A stretch of DNA of 64,000 nt from NCBI RefSeq assembly GCF_016093275.1, contig NZ_JAEDAK010000007.1, positions 186,001 to 250,000 of the forward strand. Reading direction: 5' to 3'. The translations under genes and the position numbers were made by a program. Source of the DNA: Inhella proteolytica (lineage in GTDB: Bacteria; Pseudomonadota; Gammaproteobacteria; Burkholderiales; Burkholderiaceae_C). Shown in pieces: positions 1 through 9,671 of this stretch (position 1 is the first letter of the stretch; each line of letters starts with the position of its first letter). The notes beneath the pieces were generated by a model. The model did no database searches, was not told where the DNA came from, and saw only the letters and a program-made list of their open reading frames with translations.

Positions 1-717
1 CGAGAGGGCGCGCCAGCTGGCGAGCAACGCGCTGCTAGCCAGTTCGGCCACGGCAGGTTCGCCGCCGAAGGATGCGCCCAGCTCATCCAGCCAGACGCGC
101 CCGGCAAGCGCACGCCCAGCGCCGGTGAAGAGGCCGGGCTTGGCGCTCAGGAAGGTCAGGGTGTCCGTGCACGCGGCGGCGCCCCAATCGCGCCCGGTGT
201 CGGCTTCCAGGCCGCTTGGCAGGTCAAGCGCCAGCTTTCGGGCCGGGTGCTGGCCCAGCGCGCGCAGGCAATGCGCCAACTCGCCGGCAGGGGCCGAGCG
301 CAGGCCGATGCCCAACAGGGCGTCCAGTACCAGCTCTGCCTGAGCGGATGGCTGCGGCTCGTTGGAGATGGGCACGCCCGCGGCGCGGGCGCGCGCCATG
401 GCGGCGCGGTGGTCCGATGTGCGGCTTTCGCCGCCGAGGGCATGGGCGGTTACCGCCACACCCCAGCGGTGCAGGTGCCAGGCGGCTACCCAGCCGTCGC
501 CACCGTTGTTGCCAGGCCCGCAGAGCACCGACACCTGTTGCGCGCCCGGGCAGAGTGCCCGCGCCAGGCGGGCGGCCGAAAGGCCGGCGCGCTCCATCAG
601 CAAGGAAGGCTGGGGGCCGGGCGCCGCCGCGCGCGCCTCCAGCCGGCGTGTGGCCGCGGCGTCGAAGGCGAGGAGGGTTCCGCCCAGGGGCAGCAGCGCA
701 CGCGGAGGCTTGTTCAT
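1..717 (-). CDS. nnr: NAD(P)H-hydrate epimerase, N-terminal part (truncated by window edge)
   Basis: The frame is open from an ATG at 717 down to base 1, so the C-terminal part lies outside the window. The 239 visible residues form a YjeF_N domain: GPGNNGGDGW (dinucleotide binding and catalysis) and DLPSGLEADTG are both clear, followed by TFLSAKPGLFTGAGR. This domain epimerises damaged NAD(P)HX. The last visible residues look like the linker into an ADP-dependent dehydratase domain, so the full gene is probably the bifunctional epimerase/dehydratase, though that half cannot be seen. It is divergent from rpsB. Confidence 0.88.
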   Translation of the reverse strand, partial: MNKPPRALLPLGGTLLAFDAAATRRLEARAAAPGPQPSLLMERAGLSAARLARALCPGAQQVSVLCGPGNNGGDGWVAAWHLHRWGVAVTAHALGGESRTSDHRAAMARARAAGVPISNEPQPSAQAELVLDALLGIGLRSAPAGELAHCLRALGQHPARKLALDLPSGLEADTGRDWGAAACTDTLTFLSAKPGLFTGAGRALAGRVWLDELGASFGGEPAVAELASSALLASWRALS

Positions 718-726
718 GAATGCGGC

Positions 727-732
727 TATACT
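727..732 (+). promoter_or_regulatory. Possible -10 element for rpsB
   Basis: TATACT lies about 150 bp upstream of rpsB, just outside the divergent nnr start. A very similar element, also TATACT, precedes rpsF. No convincing -35 is visible, so this rests on the -10 match and its position. Confidence 0.3.
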
Positions 733-821
733 CTTTGGGTTTTGCGCGGCACGCCGCTGCGTCAAGACGTCCTCAACCTCGTGGTATTCGCGGTAATTCG
801 CGAGCCGGGCACCGAATGGTG

Positions 822-844
822 CCACCACCCTTGCGGGTCGGTGG
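822..844 (+). promoter_or_regulatory. Hairpin in the rpsB leader (candidate S2 autoregulatory element)
   Basis: CCACC-ACCC (822-830) pairs with GGGT-C-GGTGG (835-844) around a TTGC loop, with one bulged C. It sits 37 bp before the rpsB ATG in a long leader. Ribosomal protein S2 is known to repress its own operon through leader structures; assigning that role here is inference. Confidence 0.4.
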
Positions 845-881
845 TCTAGCCCGGCTTCAGACCCAACCTTCGGAGACTCTC

Positions 882-1625
882 ATGTCCGTCACCATGCGTG
901 AAATGCTGGAAGCCGGTGTCCATTTCGGCCACCAAACCCGCTTCTGGAACCCCAAGATGGCCCCGTACATCTACGGCCATCGCAATAAGATTCACATCAT
1001 CAACCTGGAAAAGAGCCTGCCGGCCTTCCAGGAAGCGCTGAAGTTCGTGCGCCAGCTGTCGGCCAAGCGCGGCAACATCCTGTTCGTCGGCACCAAGCGC
1101 CAGGCCCGCGAGATCGTCGCCCTGGAAGCCCAGCGCGCCGGCATGCCCTTCGTCGAGCAGCGTTGGCTCGGCGGCATGCTGACCAACTTCAAGACCGTCA
1201 AGGGTTCGCTGAAGAAGCTCAAGGACATGCAGGCGGCCAAGGAAGCCGGCACCGAGTCGAAGATCAAGAAGGAAGCCTTGATGTTCGATCGCGAGATCGC
1301 CAAGCTGGAAAAGAACATCGGCGGCATCCAGGACATGGGCGCTCTGCCTGATGCCCTGTTCGTCATCGACGTGGGCTACCACAAGATCGCCGTGGCCGAG
1401 GCCAAGAAGCTGGGCATCCCCGTGATCGCCGTGGTGGACACCAACCACTCGCCCGAAGGCATCGACTACGTCATCCCCGGCAACGACGACTCGGCCAAGG
1501 CCGTCGCCCTGTATGCCAAGGCCATGGCAGACGCCGTGCTGGAAGGCAAGGCCAACGCCGGCAACGAGCTGGTCCAGGCTGTGACCACCGGCGACGAGTT
1601 CGTCGAGGTCAGCGAAGGCAACTAA
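882..1625 (+). CDS. rpsB: 30S ribosomal protein S2
   Basis: The 247-residue product begins [20 protein letters not shown], the standard S2 N-terminus, and contains [12 protein letters not shown] and the [14 protein letters not shown] segment. S2 binds the small subunit between head and body and is needed for S1 attachment. The start at 882 follows a GGAG ribosome-binding site; an upstream extension of the frame into the leader has no family support. tsf follows after a hairpin, the usual rpsB-tsf order. Confidence 0.98.
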   Translation: MSVTMREMLEAGVHFGHQTRFWNPKMAPYIYGHRNKIHIINLEKSLPAFQEALKFVRQLSAKRGNILFVGTKRQAREIVALEAQRAGMPFVEQRWLGGMLTNFKTVKGSLKKLKDMQAAKEAGTESKIKKEALMFDREIAKLEKNIGGIQDMGALPDALFVIDVGYHKIAVAEAKKLGIPVIAVVDTNHSPEGIDYVIPGNDDSAKAVALYAKAMADAVLEGKANAGNELVQAVTTGDEFVEVSEGN

Positions 1626-1647
1626 GCCTCGCCCCAACGCTTTTCCG

Positions 1648-1670
1648 AAGGGGGCTTTCAGGCCCCCTTT
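1648..1670 (+). terminator. Hairpin between rpsB and tsf
   Basis: AAGGGGGC (1648-1655) pairs perfectly with GCCCCCTT (1662-1669) around TTTCAG, and only a short T-run follows. A partial terminator here would lower tsf relative to rpsB, as known in other bacteria. Confidence 0.6.
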
Positions 1671-1695
1671 GTCCAACTGAATTCTGGAGAGATTG

Positions 1696-2592
1696 ATGGC
1701 TGCTATCACCGCAAGCATGGTCGCCGAGCTGCGCGCCCGCACCGACGCCCCGATGATGGAATGCAAGAAGGCCCTGACCGAGGCCGACGGCGATCTGGCC
1801 CGTGCGGAAGAAATCCTGCGCGTCAAGCTGGGCAACAAGGCTGGCAAGGCCGCCTCGCGCGTGACTGCCGAGGGCGTGATTGCCGCCGCCGTGAAGGGTG
1901 ATGTCGGTGCGCTGATTGAGATCAACTGCGAAACCGACTTCGTCAGCAAGAACGACGCCTTCCTGGCCTTCACCAATGCGCTGGCCGCCCTGGTGGTCGA
2001 GCACAACCCGGCCGACGTGGCGGCCCTGTCGGCCCTGCCGCTGAGCCAGGAAGGCTTCGGCCCGACGGTGGAAGACGTGCGCAAGGGCCTGATCGGCAAG
2101 ATCGGCGAGAACATGTCGATCCGTCGCTTCCAGCGCTACGCCGGCGCCGGCAAGCTGGCCCACTATCTGCACGGCACCCGCATCGGCGTGCTGGTGGCCT
2201 TTGACGGCGACGAGACCGCCGCCAAGGATGTCGCCATGCACGTCGCCGCCATGAAGCCGGTGGCGCTGAGCAGCGCCGATGTGCCTGCCGAACTGATCGA
2301 GAAAGAGCGCAAGATCGCCACCGAAAAGGCTGCCGAGTCGGGCAAGCCGGCCGAGATCGTCGCCAAGATGGTGGAAGGCTCGGTGCAAAAGTACCTGAAG
2401 GAAGTCAGTCTGCTGGATCAAGTCTTCGTCAAGGCCGCCGATGGCAAGCAGTCGGTCGGCGCCATGCTGAAGGACAAGGCCACCAGCCTGAAGAGCTTCA
2501 CCCTCTACGTGGTGGGTGAGGGCATCGAGAAGAAGGTTGACGACTTCGCTGCTGAAGTGGCAGCCCAGGTGGCTGCCGCCAAGGGCCAGTAA
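1696..2592 (+). CDS. tsf: Elongation factor Ts
   Basis: The product is 298 residues. The N-terminus [20 protein letters not shown] and the [10 protein letters not shown] segment of the EF-Tu interaction core are typical. EF-Ts exchanges GDP for GTP on EF-Tu. The ATG at 1696 is preceded by GGAGAG at a good distance; a TTG one codon earlier is a poorer choice. It lies between two hairpins, downstream of rpsB and upstream of pyrH. Confidence 0.97.
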   Translation: MAAITASMVAELRARTDAPMMECKKALTEADGDLARAEEILRVKLGNKAGKAASRVTAEGVIAAAVKGDVGALIEINCETDFVSKNDAFLAFTNALAALVVEHNPADVAALSALPLSQEGFGPTVEDVRKGLIGKIGENMSIRRFQRYAGAGKLAHYLHGTRIGVLVAFDGDETAAKDVAMHVAAMKPVALSSADVPAELIEKERKIATEKAAESGKPAEIVAKMVEGSVQKYLKEVSLLDQVFVKAADGKQSVGAMLKDKATSLKSFTLYVVGEGIEKKVDDFAAEVAAQVAAAKGQ

Positions 2593-2612
2593 GCCGATCC
2601 TGCCTTCCTTGC

Positions 2613-2636
2613 AAAGGGCGCCTGCGGGCGCCCTTT
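2613..2636 (+). terminator. Terminator-like hairpin after tsf
   Basis: AAAGGGCGCC (2613-2622) pairs over 10 bp with GGCGCCCTTT (2627-2636), with loop TGCG and the stem ending in TTT. It lies 20 bp after the tsf stop and before pyrH. Confidence 0.75.
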
Positions 2637-2667
2637 AAACTGGTGAATCCCCTCGAAATTGACCGTC

Positions 2668-3378
2668 ATGGCAGCCCACAAACGCATCCTGCTCAAGCTC
2701 TCCGGTGAAGCCCTGATGGGCGACGATGCCTACGGCATCAACCGCGCCACCATCGTGCGCATCGTGCGCGAGATCCAGGAGGTCACCCAGCTGGGCACCG
2801 AGGTGGCGGTGGTGATCGGCGGCGGCAACATCTTCCGTGGCGTGGCGGGCGGCTCGGTGGGTATGGACCGCGCTACGGCCGATTACATGGGCATGCTGGC
2901 CACGGTGATGAACGCCCTGGCCCTGGCCGACACCATGCGCCAGGAAGGCATGACGGCCCGTGTGATGTCCGCCATCGGCATTGAGCAGGTGGTCGAGCCC
3001 TATGTGCGGCCCAAGGCCCTGCAGTACCTTGAAGAGGGCAAGGTGGTGGTGTTCGGCGCCGGCACGGGCAACCCCTTCTTCACCACCGACACCGCTGCTG
3101 CGCTGCGCGGTGCCGAGATCGGTGCCGAGATCATGCTCAAGGCCACCAAGGTGGACGGCGTCTACACCGCCGACCCGAAGAAAGATCCGAGCGCGACCCG
3201 CTACACCCGCCTCAGTTTTGACGAGGCCATCACCAAGAACCTGCAGGTGCTGGACGCCACGGCCTTTGCGCTGTGCCGCGACCAGAAGCTGCCGATCCGT
3301 GTGTTCAGCATCTTCAAGCCGGGTGCTCTCAAGTCCGTGGTGATGGGCCACGACGAAGGCACCCTGGTCCACGTTTGA
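2668..3378 (+). CDS. pyrH: UMP kinase
   Basis: The 236-residue amino acid kinase family protein begins [20 protein letters not shown]. It has [11 protein letters not shown] for phosphate binding and [16 protein letters not shown], signatures of bacterial UMP kinase, a hexameric enzyme making UDP from UMP. I prefer the ATG at 2668; an in-frame TTG at 2659 would add three residues, and neither has a strong Shine-Dalgarno. It sits between tsf and frr, the usual order. Confidence 0.96.
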   Translation: MAAHKRILLKLSGEALMGDDAYGINRATIVRIVREIQEVTQLGTEVAVVIGGGNIFRGVAGGSVGMDRATADYMGMLATVMNALALADTMRQEGMTARVMSAIGIEQVVEPYVRPKALQYLEEGKVVVFGAGTGNPFFTTDTAAALRGAEIGAEIMLKATKVDGVYTADPKKDPSATRYTRLSFDEAITKNLQVLDATAFALCRDQKLPIRVFSIFKPGALKSVVMGHDEGTLVHV

Positions 3379-3396
3379 GTCCAACGAGAGTTCCCC

Positions 3397-3957
3397 ATGA
3401 GCACCGCTGACATCAAGAAGAGCGCCGAAGCCAAGATGGCCAAGTCCATCGAGGCCTTCAAGACCGAATTGCAGAAGATCCGCACCGGCCGTGCCCACCC
3501 GGGCATCCTGGACCAGGTGCATGTCGACTACTACGGCTCGATGGTGCCGATCTCGCAGGTGGCCAATGTGTCGCTGCTGGATGCCCGCACCATCAGCGTG
3601 CAGCCCTGGGAAAAGCCCATGGCGGCCAAGATCGAGAAGGCCATCCGCGAGTCGGACCTGGGCCTGAACCCGAGCAGCCAGGGCGATCTGATCCGCGTGC
3701 CGATGCCGCCGCTGTCGGAGGAGCGCCGCAAAGATCTGGTGAAGGTGACCAAGGGCACCGGCGAAGACGCCAAGGTGGCCGTGCGCAACGTGCGCCGTGA
3801 TGCCAACGAGCATGCCAAGAAGCTGCTCAAGGACAAGGCCATCACCGAGGACGAAGAGCGCCGTCTGCTCGACGAGATGCAGAAGCTCACTGACAAGACC
3901 GTGGCCGAGATCGACAAGCTGCTCGCTGCCAAGGAAGCCGAGATCCTGGCTGTCTGA
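3397..3957 (+). CDS. frr: Ribosome recycling factor
   Basis: At 186 residues this matches the family length. [13 protein letters not shown] and the charged C-terminal helices are characteristic. With EF-G the protein splits post-termination ribosomes. A GAGAG precedes the ATG. Its TGA shares one base with the uppS ATG, so the two genes are translationally linked. Confidence 0.97.
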   Translation: MSTADIKKSAEAKMAKSIEAFKTELQKIRTGRAHPGILDQVHVDYYGSMVPISQVANVSLLDARTISVQPWEKPMAAKIEKAIRESDLGLNPSSQGDLIRVPMPPLSEERRKDLVKVTKGTGEDAKVAVRNVRRDANEHAKKLLKDKAITEDEERRLLDEMQKLTDKTVAEIDKLLAAKEAEILAV

Positions 3958-4682
3958 TGGGTGCCGCACTGGCGGCCGCCATGCCGCGTCACATCGCCAT
4001 CGTGATGGACGGCAACGGCCGCTGGGCGAAGAAGCGCTTCCTGCCGCGCTTCTTCGGCCACAAGGCCGGCGTCGATGCCTTGGTCCGCATCATCCAGGCC
4101 TGCATCGACCGCCAGGTCGAGCAGCTCACCGTCTTCGCGTTTTCTTCCGAGAACTGGAAGCGGCCGACCGATGAGGTCAGCGGCCTGATGGGCCTGGTGC
4201 TGGCGGCGGTGAGCCGCTACCTCGTGCGGGTGGGCTCGATGGGGGTACAGATCCGCATCATTGGCGACCGCGACGCCATCCCCGACAAGCTGCGCAAGGC
4301 CTGGGCAGACGCCGAGGCTGCGACCGCACACAACAACAAGCTGGTGCTCAACGTCGCCTTCAACTACGGCGGTCGCTGGGACATCGTGCAGGCCTGCCGA
4401 AAGGCGATCGCCGCCGGCCTCAAGCCGGAAGAGCTGACCGAAGCGCAGTTGGATCGATTCATGGCGATGGCTCATGCGCCCGACCCCGATCTCTTCATTC
4501 GCACCGGGGGCGAGCTGCGCATCAGCAACTTCCTGCTGTGGCAGTCGGCGTACACCGAGTTCGTGTTCTCCAACTGCCTGTGGCCAGACTTCAATGAAGC
4601 GGAACTGGACGCGGCGATCCGTTCGTTCCAGGAACGCGACCGGCGCTTTGGCGGCGTCAAGCTGGAGGCCCAGCCATGCTGA
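3957..4682 (+). CDS. uppS: Undecaprenyl diphosphate synthase
   Basis: The 241-residue product carries IAIVMDGNGRWAKKR (catalytic Asp and diphosphate site), FAFSSENWKRP and RTGGELRISNFLLWQSAY, all diagnostic of cis-prenyltransferase. It makes C55 undecaprenyl diphosphate for the carrier lipid of peptidoglycan and O-antigen. The ATG at 3957 overlaps frr; an in-frame ATG at 3981 would give a start closer to many homologues. The end overlaps cdsA by 7 bases. Confidence 0.96.
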   Translation: MGAALAAAMPRHIAIVMDGNGRWAKKRFLPRFFGHKAGVDALVRIIQACIDRQVEQLTVFAFSSENWKRPTDEVSGLMGLVLAAVSRYLVRVGSMGVQIRIIGDRDAIPDKLRKAWADAEAATAHNNKLVLNVAFNYGGRWDIVQACRKAIAAGLKPEELTEAQLDRFMAMAHAPDPDLFIRTGGELRISNFLLWQSAYTEFVFSNCLWPDFNEAELDAAIRSFQERDRRFGGVKLEAQPC

Positions 4683-5509
4683 AGCAGCGCGTGATCACCG
4701 CCCTGGTGCTGCTGGCCATCCTGCTGCCCGCACTTTGGGCGCCGGTAGCCTGGCCCTTCATGCTCTTCGTGTTGCTGGCCATCAGTGCGGCGGCTTGGGA
4801 ATGGGCGCGGCTCAATGGCTGTGAAGGCGCTCGTGCCTGGCTCTTGGGTGGCTTGGTGCTGCTCGGTTTCGGGGCACTGCTGCAGCAGCAGCCGGCCTTG
4901 CCCGCCACGGTTTGGATCGTCGCCCTGGCGAGCTGGTGCCTGGGTGGCAGCCTGGCCCTGCGGGGTGCGGCGCCTGGCTGGTCGCGCTGGCCGCAGCCGC
5001 TGCGGCTGGCGCTGGGGCCTTTGCTGTTGCTGCCGGCGGGTCTGGCCTTGCTGGCCTGGAAAGGGCAGGGGCTGAATGCGCTGCTGTCCACGCTCTGTCT
5101 GGTTTGGGCTGCAGACATCGCGGCCTACTTTGGCGGTCGTCGCTTCGGGCGCCGCAAGCTGGCGCCAGCCATCAGCCCGGGCAAGAGCTGGGAAGGCGTG
5201 TGGAGCGGCTTTGTTGGCGTGCTGCTCTTGGCCTTGCTTTGGGTGCTGGTGATCGACCGCCAAGCCTGGGTGGATGGCCCGAGCTTGTTCGGCCAGTTGG
5301 TCGGTCGCCATGGTTGGCCGCTGGCCGGCCTGGCGCTGGCCTTGCTGACGGCGCTGAGCGTAGTTGGCGATCTGTTCGAGTCTCTGGTCAAGCGGGCGGC
5401 GGGTGCCAAGGACAGCAGTCAGCTCCTGCCCGGCCACGGTGGGGTCCTGGACCGCATCGATGCCCTGCTGCCCGTACTGCCAGCTGCGCTGGCGTTGACG
5501 ACGCTCTGA
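4676..5509 (+). CDS. cdsA: Phosphatidate cytidylyltransferase
   Basis: This is a 277-residue protein with multiple membrane segments. The C-terminal signature is present: SPGKSWEG, then [18 protein letters not shown] and [11 protein letters not shown], with the conserved KR, KD, HGG and DR residues. It makes CDP-diacylglycerol from phosphatidate and CTP in the inner membrane. It overlaps uppS and is followed 7 bases later by dxr. Confidence 0.95.
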   Translation: MLKQRVITALVLLAILLPALWAPVAWPFMLFVLLAISAAAWEWARLNGCEGARAWLLGGLVLLGFGALLQQQPALPATVWIVALASWCLGGSLALRGAAPGWSRWPQPLRLALGPLLLLPAGLALLAWKGQGLNALLSTLCLVWAADIAAYFGGRRFGRRKLAPAISPGKSWEGVWSGFVGVLLLALLWVLVIDRQAWVDGPSLFGQLVGRHGWPLAGLALALLTALSVVGDLFESLVKRAAGAKDSSQLLPGHGGVLDRIDALLPVLPAALALTTL

Positions 5510-5516
5510 GTTCCCC

Positions 5517-6701
5517 ATGAAGCAACGATTGCGCGTCTGCGTGCTGGGCTCGACCGGCTCCATTGGCGCCAACACGCTGGACGTGATCGCGCGCCACCCG
5601 GAGCGCTTCGAGGCCGTGGCCCTGACTGCGCACAGCAGGGCGGACGAGCTCTTTCAGCAATGCCTCCGCCACCGCCCCCGCTGGGCCTGCCTGCCCGACC
5701 CGGCCGCTGCGCTGGACCTGCAGCGCCGCCTGCGCGAAGCCGGCCTGAGCACCGAAGTGCTGCAGGGTCCGGCGGCGCTGGAGCAACTGGCGGCGCACCC
5801 TGAGGTGGATGCCGTGATGGCCGCCATCGTGGGGGCGGCCGGGCTGTCGCCTTGCCTGGCGGCTGCGCGGGCCGGCAAACGCCTGATGCTGGCCAACAAG
5901 GAAGCCTTGGTGGTGGGCGGTGCCTTCTTCATGCGGGCCGTGCAGGCCGGTGGTGCCACGCTGCTGCCGGTCGACTCCGAGCACTCGGCCATCTTCCAGT
6001 GTCTGCCCGAGGCGCGCGCTCGCTGGCCCGAGGTCATCGACCATCTGGTGCTGACGGCCTCCGGCGGCCCCTTCCGGCAACGCGATCCGGACAGCCTGCA
6101 CGCCGTCACGCCCGACGAGGCGTGCGCGCACCCGAACTGGATCATGGGGCGCAAGATTTCGGTCGATTCGGCCAGCATGATGAACAAGGGCCTGGAGCTG
6201 ATCGAGGCGCGCTGGCTCTTCGACCTGCCGCCCGAGCGCCTCAAGGTGCTGATCCACCCGCAGAGCATCGTGCACTCCATGGTGGTGTGCCGCGATCAAT
6301 CCGTGCTGGCGCAGCTCGGCACGCCCGACATGCGCGTGCCGATCGCCTATGCGCTGTCCTTCCCCGAGCGCATCGAATCGGGCGCGGCGCCCTTGAACCT
6401 GCTGGACTTTGCCGCCCTGCAATTCGAGGCCCCCGATTTGCGCCGCTTCCCGGCGCTGGCCCTGGCCTGGCAGGCCCTGCGCGGACCTGAAGGTAGTACG
6501 GCGGTGCTGAACGCCGCCAACGAGGTGGCCGTGGCCTCCTTCCTGGCGGGCAGCCTGCGGTTCACCGGCATCTCCGAGTTGGTGGCGCGCTGCCTGGAGC
6601 AGGTGCTGCCCGCGGCCGATGAGGTCGGCAGCGTGGCCGGCCTCTTGGAGCTGGACGCGCGCACCCGCGCCAAGGCCCAAGAGCTCCTGGGCAAGCCCTG
6701 A
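5517..6701 (+). CDS. dxr: 1-deoxy-D-xylulose 5-phosphate reductoisomerase
   Basis: The 394-residue product opens with the NADPH loop VLGSTGSIG. It contains [23 protein letters not shown] (metal-binding Asp and Glu region) and [14 protein letters not shown]. It catalyses the second step of the non-mevalonate isoprenoid pathway, feeding uppS upstream. In Burkholderiales the next gene is normally rseP; here bamA follows. Confidence 0.97.
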   Translation: MKQRLRVCVLGSTGSIGANTLDVIARHPERFEAVALTAHSRADELFQQCLRHRPRWACLPDPAAALDLQRRLREAGLSTEVLQGPAALEQLAAHPEVDAVMAAIVGAAGLSPCLAAARAGKRLMLANKEALVVGGAFFMRAVQAGGATLLPVDSEHSAIFQCLPEARARWPEVIDHLVLTASGGPFRQRDPDSLHAVTPDEACAHPNWIMGRKISVDSASMMNKGLELIEARWLFDLPPERLKVLIHPQSIVHSMVVCRDQSVLAQLGTPDMRVPIAYALSFPERIESGAAPLNLLDFAALQFEAPDLRRFPALALAWQALRGPEGSTAVLNAANEVAVASFLAGSLRFTGISELVARCLEQVLPAADEVGSVAGLLELDARTRAKAQELLGKP

Positions 6702-6847
6702 CCGTCAGATATCATGCCCCGCACTTTCCCGAGGGCTGCGCGGGCGCACTGTCTGGTGCGCTGCGAGTCGCCTGAAGGCGACCCTGGTGCGTTGGCCTCC
6801 CCTGCCACGTACCGCCCCTCCCACCGGTTCCCTGATTCCCCTGCTGC
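6702..6847 (+). other. dxr-bamA spacer where rseP would normally lie
   Basis: These 146 bases hold no credible gene and no remnant of an M50 protease: the HExxH and LDG motifs do not occur in any frame. There is a small hairpin GTCGCC-TGAA-GGCGAC (6767-6782) and a repeated CTGGTGCG (6753 and 6784). A possible TATCAT -10 lies just after the dxr stop. The spacer probably contains a bamA promoter or leader. Confidence 0.5.
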
Positions 6848-9160
6848 ATGGCCGCTTTCGAACGTTCGCGCTCGCGCATTCACTCGTCCCTGCTGACCCT
6901 GGTGCTGTGCGGCGCCGTCCATCTGCCCAGTTGGGCGGTGGAGCCGTTCAAGCTGCGTGACATCCGCGTCGAGGGCCTGCAGCGCACCGACCCGGGCACC
7001 GTCTTCGCCAGCCTGCCCTTCCGCATCGGCGACACCTACAACGACGAGAAGGGCGTGGCGGCCTTGCGTGCGCTGTTCGCCACCGGTCTCTACAAGGACG
7101 TGCGCATCCAGATCGACGGCGACGCCGTGGTGGTGCTGATCGAAGAGCGCCCCATCATTGCCGACGTCAGCTTTGTCGGGCTGAAGGAGTTCGACAAGGA
7201 AGCTCTGACCAAGTCTCTGAAGGACGTGGGCATCGGCGAAGGCCGTCCCTTCGACCGCGCACTGGCCGACCGCGCCGAGCAGGAGCTCAAGCGTCAGTAC
7301 CTGACCAAGAGCTTCTACGGCGCCGAGGTGACGACCACCATCACCCCGATCGAACGCAACCGCGTCAATGTGGCGTTCTCGGTGGTGGAAGGCGAACCCG
7401 CCAAGATCGCCGACATCCGCATCCTGGGCAGCAAGGCTTTTTCCGAATCGACCCTGCTCGGCCTGCTGGAGCAGACCAGCTCGGGCTGGCTGACCTGGTA
7501 CACCAAGACCGACCGCTACTCGCGCGCCAAGCTAAACGCCGACCTGGAGACGCTGCGCTCGCACTACCAGAACCGCGGCTACCTGGAGTTCAACGTCGAG
7601 TCGACCCAGGTCACGATCTCGCCGGACAAGCAGCGCATCGCCATTGCCGTGACCGTCAGCGAAGGCCAGGCCTACACCGTGGCGGCCGTCAAGATGGAAG
7701 GCGATTACCTGGGCCAGGAAGAGAATTTCCGCCAGCTGATCGCCATCAAACCGGGTGAGGCCTACCAGGGCGAGGCGGTGGCTCGCACCACGCGCGCCTT
7801 CAGCGATTACTACGGCAGCTTCGGCTACGCCTTCCCGCGCGTGGAGCCGCGTCAGGATATCGACCGAGCCACCGGCTTGGTCACCATCACCCTGGTGGCC
7901 TCGCCCGAGCGGCGTGCCTATGTGCGGCGCATCCAGGTCGCCGGCAACAACAAGACGCGCGACGAGGTGATCCGCCGCGAGTTCCGCCAGTTCGAGGGCG
8001 CCTGGTACGACGGCCAGCGCATCAAGGCCTCGCGCGACCGCGTTGATCGTCTGGGCTTCTTCGAATCGGTCGAGATCGATACGGTTGAAGTGCCGGGAGC
8101 GCCCGATCAGGTCGACGTGGTGCTCACCGTCAAGGAGCGTTCGACCGGCAACATCACCTTCGGCGCGGGCTACTCCAGCCAGACCAAGGTGACGCTGACC
8201 GGCTCGGTGCGCCAGGACAACTTCCTGGGTTCCGGCCGCTCGGTGGAGATGGAGCTGAACACCTCCAGCCTGGGCCGCGCGGTGGTGCTGGGCATGGCGG
8301 ATCCCTACTCGACCGAAGACGGCGTCTCGCGCCGGGTCGACTTGTTCTACCGCACCTCCAAGCCGCTGAGCAATCTGGGCGAGGTGTACGAATTCGCCTC
8401 GCAAGGTGGCCGCCTGACCTACGGCGTGCCGATCGCCGAGTTCGATTCGGTGTTCTTCGGCCTAGGCTATGAGCGCACCAAGATCACCGAAACCCAGGGT
8501 GTGCCGAACAACATCTTCAAGTACGCGCAAGCCTTCGGCTCGTCCAGCATTGCGGTGCCGCTGACGATCGGCTGGGCCAATGACAGCCGCGACAACCTGC
8601 TCTCGCCGATTGCCGGCTCGTTCAAGCGCGTCAACCTGGAAATCAGCCCGATTGGCGACGCGCGCTACGGCCGCCTGAACCTGCAGTACCAGCGCTTCTT
8701 CCCGCTCGGCAACAAGTTCACGCTGATGGTGAACGGTGAGCTGGGCGCCGGCGACGCCCTGGGCGGGCGCCTGTACCCGGTGTTCAAGACCTTCTACGCC
8801 GGCGGCCTGGGTTCCGTGCGCGCCTTTGAAGGCGGCTCGCTCGGCCCGGTGGACAACACGGGCGCGCGCAGCGGCGGCAATCTGAAGGTGAACTTCAACA
8901 CCGAGCTGTACATCCCGGTGCCGGGTTCAGGCAAGGATCGCACCTTCCGCCTGTTTGCATTTGCCGACGCCGGCAATGTGTGGAACACCGAAAGCAAGTA
9001 CGAGAAAGTCGGCTTCGATTCGATGCGTGCGTCGGCGGGTATTGGCCTGTCCTGGATGTCTCCGGTCGGCCCCCTACGTCTGAGCTGGGGCAAGCCCTTC
9101 CGCTCGCAGCCCCAAGATAGAATCGAACGCTTCCAATTCCAGATCGGGAACTCTTTCTGA
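6848..9160 (+). CDS. bamA: Outer membrane protein assembly factor BamA
   Basis: The product is 770 residues. A signal peptide (SSLLTLVLCGAVHLPSWA) is followed by POTRA repeats over about residues 35-420, starting FKLRDIRVEGLQRTDPGTVF, and by a C-terminal 16-strand barrel. Barrel landmarks include the substrate-loop element VRAFEGGSLGP and the terminal beta signal ending in FQIGNSF, with the expected final Phe. BamA inserts beta-barrel proteins into the outer membrane. Its stop overlaps the skp ATG. Confidence 0.97.
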   Translation: MAAFERSRSRIHSSLLTLVLCGAVHLPSWAVEPFKLRDIRVEGLQRTDPGTVFASLPFRIGDTYNDEKGVAALRALFATGLYKDVRIQIDGDAVVVLIEERPIIADVSFVGLKEFDKEALTKSLKDVGIGEGRPFDRALADRAEQELKRQYLTKSFYGAEVTTTITPIERNRVNVAFSVVEGEPAKIADIRILGSKAFSESTLLGLLEQTSSGWLTWYTKTDRYSRAKLNADLETLRSHYQNRGYLEFNVESTQVTISPDKQRIAIAVTVSEGQAYTVAAVKMEGDYLGQEENFRQLIAIKPGEAYQGEAVARTTRAFSDYYGSFGYAFPRVEPRQDIDRATGLVTITLVASPERRAYVRRIQVAGNNKTRDEVIRREFRQFEGAWYDGQRIKASRDRVDRLGFFESVEIDTVEVPGAPDQVDVVLTVKERSTGNITFGAGYSSQTKVTLTGSVRQDNFLGSGRSVEMELNTSSLGRAVVLGMADPYSTEDGVSRRVDLFYRTSKPLSNLGEVYEFASQGGRLTYGVPIAEFDSVFFGLGYERTKITETQGVPNNIFKYAQAFGSSSIAVPLTIGWANDSRDNLLSPIAGSFKRVNLEISPIGDARYGRLNLQYQRFFPLGNKFTLMVNGELGAGDALGGRLYPVFKTFYAGGLGSVRAFEGGSLGPVDNTGARSGGNLKVNFNTELYIPVPGSGKDRTFRLFAFADAGNVWNTESKYEKVGFDSMRASAGIGLSWMSPVGPLRLSWGKPFRSQPQDRIERFQFQIGNSF

Positions 9161-9669
9161 TGATCGCCATGAGTCTGCGTGCATTGACCCTGGCTGCGCT
9201 TGCTGCGCTGCCCCTGAGCAGCGTGTCGGCGCAAGAGCTGAAGATCGGTTTCGTCAATAGCGAGCGCGTGGTGCGCGAGTCGAATCTGGCCAAGGCTGCG
9301 CAGGCCAAGCTGGAGGCTGAATTCGGCAAGCGCGAGAAGGAATTGAAGGACGCGGCAGCCAAGCTGCAGGCGGCAGGCGAAAAGTTCGAGAAGGATCAGG
9401 CCCTGCTGACGGAAGCCGAGAAGGGCCGCCGCCAACGCGAGCTGATCGAGAGCGACCGTGACCTGCAGCGCAAGCGCCGCGAGTTCCAGGAAGACGCGCA
9501 GCAGCGCCGCAATGAAGAATTGCAAGTCGTGGTCGAGCGCGCGAACCGCGTCATCAAGCAGATCTTCGAGCAGGAAAAGTTCGACCTCATCGTGCAGGAC
9601 GCCATCCATGCGAGCGCCCGCATCGACATCACCAAGCGCGTGATCGACGCGCTCAACGCGCAGAAGTAA
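9160..9669 (+). CDS. skp: Periplasmic chaperone Skp (OmpH family)
   Basis: The 169-residue product has a signal peptide ending near SSVSA-QEL. The mature start [15 protein letters not shown] is followed by a long coiled-coil rich in Lys, Glu, Gln and Arg, as in the Skp tentacles. It holds unfolded outer-membrane proteins in the periplasm before BamA. The ATG at 9160 overlaps the bamA stop; an ATG at 9169 is an alternative start. Confidence 0.93.
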   Translation: MIAMSLRALTLAALAALPLSSVSAQELKIGFVNSERVVRESNLAKAAQAKLEAEFGKREKELKDAAAKLQAAGEKFEKDQALLTEAEKGRRQRELIESDRDLQRKRREFQEDAQQRRNEELQVVVERANRVIKQIFEQEKFDLIVQDAIHASARIDITKRVIDALNAQK

Positions 9670-9671
9670 GC

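Noticed and set aside
846-2421. Long antisense frames opposite rpsB and tsf
   Set aside because: Composition mirrors the ribosomal genes; no ribosome-binding site or motif.
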